Origin: Pseudomonas argentinensis
Lineage (GTDB): Bacteria > Pseudomonadota > Gammaproteobacteria > Pseudomonadales > Pseudomonadaceae
Direction of reading: 5' to 3'
NCBI RefSeq assembly: GCF_001839655.2
Contig: NZ_CP056087.1
Location: forward strand, 4,836,001 to 4,900,000
Length of the DNA: 64,000 nucleotides
Positions 40,759-49,508 of this stretch are shown piece by piece; position 1 is the first letter of the stretch, and every line of letters begins with the position of its first letter. A program made the translations under genes and the position numbers. The notes beneath the pieces were generated by a model. The model was not told the DNA's origin, made no database searches, and worked only from the letters and a program-made list of their open reading frames with translations.

Positions 40759-42252
40759 TCAGAGCTTGATCCAGGTGGCTTTCAGTTCGGTGTACTTGTC
40801 GAAGGCGTGCAGCGACTTGTCACGGCCGTTGCCCGACTGCTTGAAGCCCCCGAACGGCGCGGTCATGTCGCCGCCGTCGTACTGGTTGACCCACACGCTG
40901 CCGGCGCGCAGCGCGCGAGCGGTGAGGTGCGCCTTGGAGATGTCTGCCGTCCACACCGCCGCGGCCAGGCCATATACAGTGTCGTTGGCGATCTGCACGG
41001 CCTGCTCGGCGCTGTCGAAGCCGATTACCGAGAGCACCGGCCCGAAGATTTCCTCGCGGGCGATGGTCATGGCATTGGTCACGCCGTCGAAGATGGTCGG
41101 CTCGACGTAGGTGCCGCCGCTCTCCTCCAGGGTGCGCTTGCCGCCGACCAGCAGCTTGGCGCCGTCCTTGTGGCCGGCCTCGATATAGCGCAGCACGGTG
41201 TCCATCTGCTGGCTGTCGACCAGGGCGCCGACGTTGGTGTTCGGGTCCAGCGGGTTGCCGGCCTTCCAGCCTTTGAGGGCCTCGACCACCATGGGCAGGA
41301 AGCGCTCCTTGATGGAATTTTCCACCAGCAGGCGCGAGCCGGCGGTGCACACTTCGCCCTGGTTGAAGGCGATGGCGCTGGCGGCGGACTCGGCAGCGGC
41401 CTTGAGGTCCGGCGCATCGGCGAAGACGATGTTGGGGCTCTTGCCGCCCGCCTCCAGCCACACGCGCTTCATGTTCGATTCGCCAGCGTAGATCATCAGT
41501 TGCTTGGCGATCCGGGTCGAACCGGTGAACACGATGGTGTCGACATCCATGTGCAGGGCCAGGGCCTTGCCGACGGTGTGGCCGTAACCGGGCAGCACGT
41601 TGAACACGCCAGCCGGAATACCGGCTTCGACGGCCAGGGCGGCCACCCGAATGGCGGTCAGCGGCGATTTCTCGGAGGGTTTGAGGATCACCGAGTTGCC
41701 GGTGGCCAGGGCCGGCCCGAGCTTCCAGCTGGACATCAGCAGCGGGAAGTTCCAGGGCACGATGGCTGCTACCACGCCGACCGGCTCGCGGGTCACCAGG
41801 CCGAGCTGGTCATGGGGCGTCGGGGCGACTTCGTCGTAGACCTTGTCGATGGCCTCGGCGCTCCAGCGAATGGCGTTGGCCGCGGCCGGAATGTCGATGC
41901 CCAGGGAATCGCTGATCGGCTTGCCCATGTCGAGGGTTTCCAGCAGCGCCAGCTCCTCGGCGTTGGCCATCAGCAGCTCGGCGAAGCGGATCATCTTGGC
42001 CTTGCGCTTGGCCGGGGCGATACGCGACCACACCCCGGAATCGAAGGCGGCACGGGCCGACTTCACCGCCAGCTCGGCGTCCGCCAGGTCGCAGCTGGCG
42101 ACCTGGCCGAGTACTCGACCGTCGACCGGGCTGATGCATTCGAAGGTCTCACCGCTCTGGGCAGCCTGGTATTCGCCCTGCACGAAGGCGCGGGTCTCGA
42201 TTTTCAGATCCTTGGCACGCTGCTCCCAATCGGTACGGGTCAAACCGGTCAT
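40759..42252 (-). CDS. kauB: Gamma-guanidino/aminobutyraldehyde dehydrogenase
   Basis: This NAD-dependent aldehyde dehydrogenase has 497 residues (MTGLTRTDWEQRAKDLKIET). It has PWNFPLLMSSWKLGPAL in the cofactor region, the glutamate motif LEAGGKSPNIVF near 268, the catalytic cysteine in GEVCTAGSR near 302, and EEIFGPVLSV. The sequence fits the PuuC/KauB (PauC, PA5312) class that oxidises 4-guanidinobutyraldehyde, 4-aminobutyraldehyde and gamma-glutamyl aldehydes in arginine and polyamine breakdown. PauR encoded nearby is its expected repressor. Confidence 0.92.
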   Translation of the reverse strand: MTGLTRTDWEQRAKDLKIETRAFVQGEYQAAQSGETFECISPVDGRVLGQVASCDLADAELAVKSARAAFDSGVWSRIAPAKRKAKMIRFAELLMANAEELALLETLDMGKPISDSLGIDIPAAANAIRWSAEAIDKVYDEVAPTPHDQLGLVTREPVGVVAAIVPWNFPLLMSSWKLGPALATGNSVILKPSEKSPLTAIRVAALAVEAGIPAGVFNVLPGYGHTVGKALALHMDVDTIVFTGSTRIAKQLMIYAGESNMKRVWLEAGGKSPNIVFADAPDLKAAAESAASAIAFNQGEVCTAGSRLLVENSIKERFLPMVVEALKGWKAGNPLDPNTNVGALVDSQQMDTVLRYIEAGHKDGAKLLVGGKRTLEESGGTYVEPTIFDGVTNAMTIAREEIFGPVLSVIGFDSAEQAVQIANDTVYGLAAAVWTADISKAHLTARALRAGSVWVNQYDGGDMTAPFGGFKQSGNGRDKSLHAFDKYTELKATWIKL

Positions 42253-42307
42253 CTGATCATCCTCTCTGGTCGGTAAAGGGCATGGGCGCCCGCGGTGGGC
42301 CGCTATA

Positions 42308-42456
42308 GGACACCTCTGAAAACTACCTGCGTTGCCATCGCGGCGTTAAAAACAGGCTAAATGCTCATTACAGCACGTAAAGTCGAGCGCGACCCTGGTC
42401 GCTTTTTGCCTGTTATTGCCTTGCGCTAGCTGCCTCGCCTAGGTTTTTCGAGGGGC
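42308..42456. repeat. Long imperfect palindrome element upstream of kauB
   Basis: The outer arms CTCTGAAAACTACCTGCG (from 42314) and, inverted, CCTCGAAAAACCTAGGCG (ending near 42454) enclose GGCGTTAAAAACAGGC against GCCTGTTATTGCC, with a central TTACAGCACGTAAA. The same centre and TACCTGCG/TTTTAACG arm words occur in the 29573 element. The remaining DNA up to the cupin start (42457-42655) is AT-richer and may hold promoters, but I see no clear site. Confidence 0.75.
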
Positions 42457-42655
42457 CCTACCGGCCGAAAGCTGCGAACCACACTAAACCAGCGCTCGCA
42501 GAATTTTCAATATTCTTGACAGTTTCTGGCTAAACGCCCTTGCTCTGTTCATTTTCTTAAACATAGACTCGAACAAATCGTTACGCCGCGCCGTCCCTGG
42601 CCTGCAGTGGCCATGGGAAGATCGACCTATGTTCACCTTGACCAGGGAAGCGAAT

Positions 42656-43015
42656 ATGAATATCCAGCAGATCGTCGATTTCGCGCAAAGCACCGGCAGC
42701 ACCGAAAGCTACCGCCCCGCTGCCGAAAAGATCCTCAAGGGCGACCCGCAGCAGCAGGTGCGCAACCATTACGCCAGCCCCTGCGGGCAATTCAACGCCG
42801 GCATTTGGGAGGGCGAGGTCGGCCAATGGACGGTCAGCTACACCGAGCACGAGTACTGCGAAATCCTCCAGGGCGTTTCGGTACTGCGTGATAACGACGG
42901 CAATGCCAAGACCGTGCGCGCCGGTGACCGCTTCGTGATCCCGGCCGGTTTCACCGGCACCTGGGAAGTGCTGGAGCCGTGCCGCAAGGTCTACGTGATC
43001 TTCGAGCAGGCCTGA
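42656..43015 (+). CDS. Cupin-domain protein (DUF861/cupin_3 type)
   Basis: The 119-residue single-domain cupin starts at ATG 42656 (MNIQQIVDFAQSTGSTESYRP) behind AGGGAAG. The cupin core runs from about 50 to 118: AGIWEGEVGQWTVSYTEHEYCEILQGVSVL, GDRFVIPAGFTGTWEVLEP and KVYVIFEQ. Such proteins resemble (S)-ureidoglycine aminohydrolase or sugar-binding cupins. The function is unknown. It is divergent from kauB, so a role in amine catabolism is conceivable, and convergent with opuCA. Confidence 0.85.
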   Translation: MNIQQIVDFAQSTGSTESYRPAAEKILKGDPQQQVRNHYASPCGQFNAGIWEGEVGQWTVSYTEHEYCEILQGVSVLRDNDGNAKTVRAGDRFVIPAGFTGTWEVLEPCRKVYVIFEQA

Positions 43016-43032
43016 ACGAGCGCGGTATGCCC

Positions 43033-43058
43033 GAAGCCGGCCCTGCATGACCGGCTTC
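43033..43058. terminator. Bidirectional hairpin between cupin gene and opuCA
   Basis: The perfect 8-bp stem GAAGCCGG / CCGGCTTC, extended by flanking CG pairs, lies midway in the 53-base gap between two convergent genes. No clear T-run follows on either strand, so it may end transcription with weak efficiency. Confidence 0.55.
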
Positions 43059-43068
43059 CGGCAATTCG

Positions 43069-44223
43069 TCAGCTGGCGACCTGCTCGGCCGGCGAGACGA
43101 TGTGGCTCTTGCCCCGTGAGCGACCGGAGCTCAGGTAGTCGGCGATGGATTCCTGGGTGACCTCGCCAAGGAAGTCGTTATCCGCGCTGAGCACCGGCAA
43201 CCACGAGCGGTTGAACTCGTACATGCGCGACAGCAGGATGCGCAGGTGTTCGTCGTGGGCGGCGGTGGCGTTGAACGGCTGCACGAAGGGCTGCACCGAG
43301 CCGCCCTGGCCACGCATGTCGCGGCGGCGGACATAGCCCAGGGCCTTCTTGCCGGCATCGGTGACCACCAGGTGGCGGCGGTCATGCTCTTCCATCAACT
43401 CCACGGCATCGGCGATGCTGGTCTCGGCCAGTACCGAGGGTGCATCGTCGGCGGCGTCTTCGGCGCGGATCAGCAGCAGGCGCTTGAGGGTGCTGTCCTG
43501 GCCGACGAAGCCGCTGACGAAGTCGTCGGCCGGGTGCGCCAGCAGGGTGTCCGGGTGGTCGAACTGGAGCAGCGTGCCGTCCTTGAAGATGGCGATCTTG
43601 TCGCCCAGCTTGATGGCCTCGTCGATGTCGTGGCTGACCATGATCACGGTCTTGTTCAGCGCGCGCTGCATCTGGAAGAACTCGTTCTGGATCGCATCAC
43701 GGTTGACCGGGTCGACCGCACCGAAGGGCTCGTCCATCAGCAGCACCGGAGCGTCGGCCGCCAGGGCGCGGATCACGCCGATGCGCTGCTGCTGGCCGCC
43801 GGACAGTTCGCGCGGGTAACGCGACAGGTACTGCTTGGGCTCCAGCTGCACCATGCTCATCAGCTCCACGGCGCGCTCGTGGCAGCGCTTCTTGTCCCAG
43901 CCGAGCAGCTTGGGTACCACGGTGATGTTTTCCTCGATGGTCATGTTGGGGAACAGACCGATCTGCTGGATCACGTAGCCGATGTTGCGGCGCAGGGTCA
44001 CTTCGTCGATGCCGGTGGTGTCTTCGCCGTTGATCAGCACGCGCCCGGAGGTCGGCGCGATCAGCCGGTTGATCATCTTCAGCGTGGTGCTCTTGCCGCA
44101 GCCGGACGGGCCGAGGAACACGCAGATCTGCCCCTCGTCGACGGTCAGGCTGACTTCGTTGACGGCCACCACGTCCTTGCCTTTCTGCTGGAATTTCTTG
44201 GTCAGTTTGTCGAGTTGAATCAT
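43069..44223 (-). CDS. opuCA: Osmoprotectant ABC importer ATPase with CBS domains
   Basis: This is the ATP-binding subunit of a glycine betaine/choline/carnitine-type importer. The 384-residue protein has Walker A GPSGCGKST (about 39-47), the signature LSGGQQQR (about 144), Walker B VLLMDEPF and SHDIDEA. A C-terminal CBS pair (about 255-365, LVVTDAGKKALGYV, LPVLSADNDFLGEV) senses ionic strength in OpuA-like systems. It is last in the four-gene operon, 10 bases after opuCB. Confidence 0.94.
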   Translation of the reverse strand: MIQLDKLTKKFQQKGKDVVAVNEVSLTVDEGQICVFLGPSGCGKSTTLKMINRLIAPTSGRVLINGEDTTGIDEVTLRRNIGYVIQQIGLFPNMTIEENITVVPKLLGWDKKRCHERAVELMSMVQLEPKQYLSRYPRELSGGQQQRIGVIRALAADAPVLLMDEPFGAVDPVNRDAIQNEFFQMQRALNKTVIMVSHDIDEAIKLGDKIAIFKDGTLLQFDHPDTLLAHPADDFVSGFVGQDSTLKRLLLIRAEDAADDAPSVLAETSIADAVELMEEHDRRHLVVTDAGKKALGYVRRRDMRGQGGSVQPFVQPFNATAAHDEHLRILLSRMYEFNRSWLPVLSADNDFLGEVTQESIADYLSSGRSRGKSHIVSPAEQVAS

Positions 44224-44233
44224 GTTCGAGTCC

Positions 44234-44893
44234 TCAGTGGGCGGCTTTCAGGCCACGGGGCGTGAGCGTTTTCTGCAGCCACTGCAAAAAAAGGTCGGCG
44301 ACGATGGCGAGCAGGCTCACCAGCACCGCACCAACGAAAAGGGTCGCCATGTCGCTGCGGCTGATGGCGGTGAGAATCAGCACGCCGAGGCCGCCAGCGC
44401 CAATGGTGGCGGCGATGGTCATCACGCCGATGTTCATCACCACGGCGGTGCGCACCCCGGCCAGGATCACCGGCACGGCGATCGGCAGGTCGACCATGCG
44501 CAGGCGCTGCCAGAAACTCATGCCGATGCCCTTGCCCGCCTCGCGGATGCCCGGCTCGACGCTGGTCAGCGCCAGGTAGGTGTTGCGCAGGATCGGCAGC
44601 AGTGAATAAAGGAACACCGCGGTTACCGCCGGCAACGGGCCCAGGCCCTGGCCGAACTGCGAGTAGAACGGCAGCAACAGGCCGAACAGGGCGATGGCCG
44701 GCAGGGTCAGCACCACGGTGGCCAGGCCCTGCAGCGGCCCGGCGAGCCAGGGGAAGCGGGTCATCAGGATGCCCAGCGGCACGCCGATGAGAATCGCCAG
44801 GCCCACGGCGATGCCGACCAGGGCGATATGCTCGACGGTCAGGCTGAGCACCTGGCTCCAGTCGATATGCTGGAAAGCGGTCATGAAATCCAT
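44234..44893 (-). CDS. opuCB: Osmoprotectant ABC importer permease (OpuCB)
   Basis: The 219-residue inner-membrane protein has about six transmembrane segments. The BPD_transp_1 coupling loop is in SVEPGIREAGKGIGMSFWQRLRMVDLPIAVP, followed by AATIGAGGLG. It pairs with OpuCD as the membrane channel. It lies one base from the end of opuCC, so translation is coupled. Confidence 0.93.
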   Translation of the reverse strand: MDFMTAFQHIDWSQVLSLTVEHIALVGIAVGLAILIGVPLGILMTRFPWLAGPLQGLATVVLTLPAIALFGLLLPFYSQFGQGLGPLPAVTAVFLYSLLPILRNTYLALTSVEPGIREAGKGIGMSFWQRLRMVDLPIAVPVILAGVRTAVVMNIGVMTIAATIGAGGLGVLILTAISRSDMATLFVGAVLVSLLAIVADLFLQWLQKTLTPRGLKAAH

Positions 44894-44894
44894 G

Positions 44895-45788
44895 TCAGTA
44901 GCCCTCCCCGATCAGTTTTTCCTGACGCAGGAAGTCGGCCGCCACCGCCGCGGGTGTTTCGCGGTCCACATCGACACGGGCGTTGAGGCGACGCATGGTG
45001 GCATCGTCCAGGCGCTCGGCGAGCGGCTTGAGCAGCGCTTCGAGGTCCGGATGCTGCTTGAGGTAGTCGGCGTTGACCACCGGCGCGGCGGTGTAGTCCG
45101 GGAAGTACTTGCGGTCGTCCTCGAGCAGGCGCAGGCCGAAGGAATCCAGGCGGCCATCGGTGGTGTACACCAGGCCGACGAACACCTGGCCGTTGCGCAG
45201 TGCGGTGTAGACCAGGCCCGGGTCCATCTGGCGGATCTCGTTGCGGGTGAAGCTCAGGCCGTATTCCTTGACCAACCCTTCCAGGCCATCGGAGCGGTTG
45301 GCGAACTCGATGTCCAGGGCCAGCAGGCGGTTGCCCTTGCCCGGCGTTTTCAGGGCCTGGGCAAGGTCGCTGATGGTGTGGATATCCGGATTCTCTTCGG
45401 CGACCTGTTCCGGCAGCGCCAGGGCATAGGTGTTGTTGAAACGCGAGGGCGTCAGCCAGATTGCGCCACTCCTGGCGTCCAGCTCCTTGACCCGTTGGTA
45501 GGCGGCCTCCTTGTCGAGGCGCTCGGTGACCTTGTTGTAGGCCACCAGCGAGGTGCCGGTGTACTCCCACGTAATATCCAGCTGGCCGCTCTTCATCGCA
45601 TTCCAGGCGATGGTGCTGCCCAGGTTGCCGACGATGCGCGCCTGGTAGCCGTGGGGGCGCAGGTACTGGGCCGTGAGTTCGGAGAGGATCACCTGCTCGG
45701 TGAACACCTTGGCACCGATACGAATTTGCGCGGCCTGGCTGGTGGCAGCCAGTAACAGACCGAGGCAAGCAACGAAAAACTTCATCAT
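44895..45788 (-). CDS. opuCC: Osmoprotectant ABC importer substrate-binding protein
   Basis: The periplasmic binding protein of about 297 residues has a signal peptide (MMKFFVACLGLLLAATSQAA) and the mature OpuAC fold QIRIGAKVFTEQVILSELTAQYL. WEYTGTSLVAYN is a typical betaine-binding segment, as are TPSRFNNTYALALP and the later GLVYTTDGRLDSFGLR. The absence of a lipobox indicates a soluble protein. Two adjacent ATGs (45788 and 45785) are possible starts behind AAGGA. The frame is open further upstream but that lies inside opuCD. Confidence 0.92.
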   Translation of the reverse strand: MMKFFVACLGLLLAATSQAAQIRIGAKVFTEQVILSELTAQYLRPHGYQARIVGNLGSTIAWNAMKSGQLDITWEYTGTSLVAYNKVTERLDKEAAYQRVKELDARSGAIWLTPSRFNNTYALALPEQVAEENPDIHTISDLAQALKTPGKGNRLLALDIEFANRSDGLEGLVKEYGLSFTRNEIRQMDPGLVYTALRNGQVFVGLVYTTDGRLDSFGLRLLEDDRKYFPDYTAAPVVNADYLKQHPDLEALLKPLAERLDDATMRRLNARVDVDRETPAAVAADFLRQEKLIGEGY

Positions 45789-45796
45789 GGTTTCCT

Positions 45797-46510
45797 TCAA
45801 CGGTCCACCCCACGCTCGAAGCAGAAACGGCTGGTGGCAGCCACCAGGCCGTCGAGCAGCAGCGCCAGCAGGGCCGTGGCGGCGGCGCCAAGTATCAGCA
45901 GGGGCTGGTTTTCCAGGGCGATGGCTGGGAAGATCAGGCTGCCGAGGCTGTTGGCGCCGATCAGGAACACCAGGGGCGCGGTACCGACGTTCAGCGCCAG
46001 TGCCACGCGAATGCCACCGACGATGATCGGCACCGCGTTGGGCAGCTCGACCTTCCACAACGCCTGGCGCGGCGTCATGCCGATGCCGGTGGCGGCCTCC
46101 TTCAACGAACCCGGCACGTTGCGCAGGCCTTCGTAGGTATTGCGCACGATGGGCAGCAGCGAGGCCAGGAACAGGGCGAGGATTGCCGGGCCGTTGCCGA
46201 TGCCGACCACCGACAGGGCGATGGCCAGCACCGCCAATGGCGGCACGGTGTTGCCGACGTTGAACACCTGCATGAAGCGTTCGGCGCTATGCTCGCGGCC
46301 GGGCCGGCTGAGCAGGATGCCCGCCGGGATGCCGACCGCCAGGGCCGCCAGCATCGACACGAACACCAGATACAGGTGCGCCTGCAGGTAGTAGATGAGG
46401 TCTTCGCGGTGCTGCGCGAGCACCGCCGGGGTGATCCAGTGGACCAGCAAGGCCAGCACCGCGATCAGCGCAACAGCGCCCAGCAGCACCTTGCCGAAGC
46501 TTTTCAGCAT
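45797..46510 (-). CDS. opuCD: Osmoprotectant ABC importer permease (OpuCD)
   Basis: The 237-residue permease starts at ATG 46510 (MLKSFGKVLLGAVALIAVL). It has about six transmembrane segments and the coupling motif NVPGSLKEAATGIGMTPRQALWKVELPNAVP, then NSLGSLIFPAIAL. It is first in the opuCD-CC-CB-CA operon, the order seen in PA3888-PA3891. The long frame to 46741 is judged non-coding. Confidence 0.92.
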   Translation of the reverse strand: MLKSFGKVLLGAVALIAVLALLVHWITPAVLAQHREDLIYYLQAHLYLVFVSMLAALAVGIPAGILLSRPGREHSAERFMQVFNVGNTVPPLAVLAIALSVVGIGNGPAILALFLASLLPIVRNTYEGLRNVPGSLKEAATGIGMTPRQALWKVELPNAVPIIVGGIRVALALNVGTAPLVFLIGANSLGSLIFPAIALENQPLLILGAAATALLALLLDGLVAATSRFCFERGVDR

Positions 46511-46818
46511 ATGTCGACTCCAGTTGACGACCGCCGTTGGCGGGTCGAGCTGGCCGGATACATTGCGCATCGGCCGTCCAATGCCGGAGGGCTGGAGCAT
46601 CCTGCAACGATGCCCCTCATGCCAGGACGCATGCGCCCTGCAGCCTTCCGACCCATGGTTACTCGACCCTGCGGCGCCGCTTCGGTTCCGCCTTTCTGCC
46701 ATCGTTCTGCCATGGGCCGCCGCGCCCATGCCGCCACACATCCGGTTACAAGCCAGGTATCATCGGGGCTCCAGGGTGTTCGCCGGGATGGCGGACATCA
46801 GCCGTCAAAGGAGACCCC
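46511..46818. other. Divergent regulatory region opuC / nhaP
   Basis: These 308 bases separate the osmoprotectant importer from the sodium/proton antiporter gene. GTTGACGACC near 46523 and a TATCAT near 46757 could be promoter parts, but I find no convincing paired hexamers, repeat or ORF. Shared osmotic or sodium control from this region is plausible from the gene content only. Confidence 0.5.
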
Positions 46819-48093
46819 GTGCTCGACCTCGTTGCCGCCTTCATCGCTCTCACCACCCTGCTCACCTACGTCAACTACCGCTTCATCCGCCTGCCACCGA
46901 CCATCGGCGTGATGGCCACCGCGCTGATCTTCTCGCTGATCGCCCAGGGCCTGAGCCAGCTGGGTTATCCACTGATCGAGATCGAGGCGCAGGAAATCAT
47001 CCGCCGCATCGACTTCTCCGACATCCTGATGACCTGGTTCCTGCCGGCCCTGCTGTTCGCCGGCGCGCTGCACGTGGACCTGAGTGATCTGCGCAGCTAC
47101 AAGTGGCCCATCGGCCTGCTGGCCACCGTCGGCGTGCTGATCGCCACCAGCGTGATCGGCACCCTGGCGTTCTACATCTTCGCCCTGTTCGGCTGGCACG
47201 TGGACTTCATCTACTGCCTGCTGTTCGGCGCGCTGATCTCGCCCACCGACCCGATCGCGGTGATGGGCATCCTCAAGTCGTCCGGCGCGCCCAAGCCCCT
47301 GGCCACCACCATCGTTGGCGAGTCGCTGTTCAACGACGGCACTGCAGTGGTGGTGTTCACCATTCTGCTTGGCATCCTGCAGCTGGGCAGCACGCCGGAT
47401 GCCGGCACCATCGGCCTGTTGTTCCTTCACGAGGCGGTAGGCGGCGTGCTGGTCGGCGCGGCCCTGGGCTATGGCGTGCTGCTGATGCTGCGCAGCATCG
47501 ACCAGTATCAGGTGGAGGTGATGCTGACCCTGGCGCTGGTGTTCGGCGGTGCGGCACTGGCAGCGCGCCTGCACGTCTCGGGACCTATCGCCATGGTGGT
47601 GGCCGGCCTGATCATCGGTAACCTGGGCCGCAAGCACGCCATGTCCGACGAGTCGCGCCGCTACGTGGACGGATTCTGGGAACTGATCGACGAGATTCTC
47701 AACGCCCTGCTGTTCGCCCTGATCGGCCTGGAGCTGCTGCTCCTGCCCTTCTCATGGCTGCATATCATCGCCGCCTTCGTGCTCGGCGGCGCGGTGCTGG
47801 TGGCGCGCCTGCTGACGGTGGCCCCGGCGGTACTGGTGATGCGCCGCCGCGCCGGCGGGCGCCGTCAGGTGTCCCACGGGGCGACCCGCATCCTCACCTG
47901 GGGCGGGCTGCGTGGCGGCGTGTCGGTGGCGCTGGCACTGTCACTGCCGCTGGGCGAGGAGCGCGATCTGCTGCTGAGCCTGATCTACATCGTCGTGCTC
48001 ACCTCGATCCTGCTGCAGGGGCTGTCCATCGGCCCGCTGGTCAGCCGGCTGTACCGCGGCCGGCCACAGGCTGCCGTCGAGGCTGACCACTGA
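46819..48093 (+). CDS. nhaP: Na+/H+ antiporter NhaP
   Basis: This CPA1-family antiporter has 424 residues and 12 predicted transmembrane segments. It starts at GTG 46819 behind AAAGGAGA. Core motifs are GALISPTDPIAV and GESLFNDGTAVVVF, whose aspartates coordinate the transported ion, and TWGGLRGGVSVALAL in TM10-11. The C-terminal tail is short, unlike Vibrio NhaP with a large cytoplasmic domain. Its length and position next to opuC match PA3887. Confidence 0.93.
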   Translation: MLDLVAAFIALTTLLTYVNYRFIRLPPTIGVMATALIFSLIAQGLSQLGYPLIEIEAQEIIRRIDFSDILMTWFLPALLFAGALHVDLSDLRSYKWPIGLLATVGVLIATSVIGTLAFYIFALFGWHVDFIYCLLFGALISPTDPIAVMGILKSSGAPKPLATTIVGESLFNDGTAVVVFTILLGILQLGSTPDAGTIGLLFLHEAVGGVLVGAALGYGVLLMLRSIDQYQVEVMLTLALVFGGAALAARLHVSGPIAMVVAGLIIGNLGRKHAMSDESRRYVDGFWELIDEILNALLFALIGLELLLLPFSWLHIIAAFVLGGAVLVARLLTVAPAVLVMRRRAGGRRQVSHGATRILTWGGLRGGVSVALALSLPLGEERDLLLSLIYIVVLTSILLQGLSIGPLVSRLYRGRPQAAVEADH

Positions 48094-48110
48094 AGCCACG
48101 GCGCCCCGAC

Positions 48111-48755
48111 CTACAGGCGGGATTCGAGCACCAGCAGGTTGTTCTCGACCCGCCAGCCGATGCGATTGAGAAAGCTCATGCCCAGCAGCGCCTCGGTGGG
48201 CGAGGCGCCTTCGAGCACCACCGCCTCGACGCCCAGCACCTGCAGCGAGCCGACGCTGACCTTGTCGAGGTTCACCCGCCAGCCCCGCGCCGTACCACTG
48301 GCGGTGCTGACCTGAATCGGCTGGCCGCCGGTGCGGTAGTCGATACCCAGGCGGCGGGCATGATTTTCATTGAGGGCCACCGAAGTGGCGCCGGTATCGA
48401 CCAGGAATTGCTGGGCGCGGCCATTGATCGCGCCTTCGGCCCAGTAGTGCCCACCATTGCTGCGGGCGATGCTGAGGGTCTGTTTCTGCGGGGCGGCGAA
48501 ACCTTCAGTATTGTACTCACGGCTCAGCCCGTAGCTGCGCTCCACGCCGTCGACGCGCAGCACCGCGCTGCGGCTATCGACGCTGACCACCTGCACGCCA
48601 CCGGGGCCGGTCTGGCCGACGCGCACCAGCTTGCGCTGGCCGTCGACCGACAGCACCGCCGCGCCGGGAAACAGCCCGACCACCTGAACCGGCGGCGCGG
48701 CCAGCAGCAGCGGTGCCGCCAACCAGCCTGCCATGACCATCATCACTCGACGCAT
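48111..48755 (-). CDS. Retropepsin-like aspartic protease, periplasmic
   Basis: The 214-residue protein has a signal peptide (about 1-19, MRRVMMVMAGWLAAPLLLA), an N-terminal beta-rich segment (about 25-75), and a C-terminal clan AA domain (about 95-214). The latter has the active-site FLVDTGATSVALNE and later EALLGMSFLNRI, the family's second signature. A single DTG means it must dimerise. The substrate is unknown. It lies 15 bases after the binding-protein gene, at the distal end of the riboflavin gene string. Confidence 0.88.
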   Translation of the reverse strand: MRRVMMVMAGWLAAPLLLAAPPVQVVGLFPGAAVLSVDGQRKLVRVGQTGPGGVQVVSVDSRSAVLRVDGVERSYGLSREYNTEGFAAPQKQTLSIARSNGGHYWAEGAINGRAQQFLVDTGATSVALNENHARRLGIDYRTGGQPIQVSTASGTARGWRVNLDKVSVGSLQVLGVEAVVLEGASPTEALLGMSFLNRIGWRVENNLLVLESRL

Positions 48756-48770
48756 CCGTGCCTCTCCCAG

Positions 48771-49499
48771 CTATTCGAAGGGGTAATGCTGGCCCCAGCG
48801 CTCGAAGACTTCTCGCAGCTTGTCCTGCTCGACGAGCTCGGCCATGCGCTGGTCATATAGCTTGGCCAGCGCGCGACCGCGCGGGGTGTCGGAAAAACCG
48901 ATGTACAGGGGCAGGCGCAGCAGGTCGGTCACCCGGTACTTGCCGGGGTCGGTGGCACCGGCGAGCGTCTGCTCGACCTCGGGGCGGGCATCGATGTAGT
49001 AATCGGCATGGCCCTGGTCGAGCATCGACAGGATGCCGCTGCGCCGCTGCAGCTCGTTGAAGTGGGTGACCCCGGGGATATAGCGCTGGTACTCGTAGCC
49101 GCGCATCCACACCAGGCGCGAGCGGCGCAGCTCGGCCTGATCCGGCTCGGGCTTGGCCGCCAGGCTCAGGGCGCTGATCAGATCCGAATCGTAATGCCAG
49201 CTCGGGTACACCACGCCGCCGCTGACCTCGTTCTGGTAGGAGGCCACCCAGGCGTCGGCCTCACCCCGTTTCACCAGGCCGATGGAGCGGGTGTAGGGGA
49301 CGATCTGCATTTCCAGCTTGACGCCGGCGGGCTCGAAGACCAACCGCAGGATATCCCAGGACATGCCGGTGCCATCCGGATTGATACGTTCGACCCAGAC
49401 GTCGCTGGCCATGCGGATGGCGGACGGCACCTCACTGCCCGCCTGGGCGCAGACGCCGATCGACAACAACAGAGCCAGCCACAGCGCACGCACCATCAT
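48771..49499 (-). CDS. Periplasmic amino-acid-type binding protein (SBP_bac_3 fold)
   Basis: The 242-residue protein has a signal peptide (MMVRALWLALLLSIGVCAQA). Its mature domain resembles orphan Pseudomonas SBP_bac_3 proteins: MASDVWVERINPDGTGMSWDILRLVFEP, YTRSIGLVKRGEADAWVAS and GFSDTPRGRALAKLYD. No ABC permease or ATPase is adjacent, so it may act as an orphan sensor or not in transport. AGGAG lies just before two tandem ATGs (49499, 49496). It is nine bases after pgpA. Confidence 0.82.
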   Translation of the reverse strand: MMVRALWLALLLSIGVCAQAGSEVPSAIRMASDVWVERINPDGTGMSWDILRLVFEPAGVKLEMQIVPYTRSIGLVKRGEADAWVASYQNEVSGGVVYPSWHYDSDLISALSLAAKPEPDQAELRRSRLVWMRGYEYQRYIPGVTHFNELQRRSGILSMLDQGHADYYIDARPEVEQTLAGATDPGKYRVTDLLRLPLYIGFSDTPRGRALAKLYDQRMAELVEQDKLREVFERWGQHYPFE

Positions 49500-49508
49500 G
49501 GCTCCTGA

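Noticed and set aside
39521..41110. A 529-codon plus-strand frame spanning the MFS gene and part of kauB
   Set aside because: It crosses two well-supported genes and an intergenic repeat; composition is Gln/Ala/His rich without motifs.
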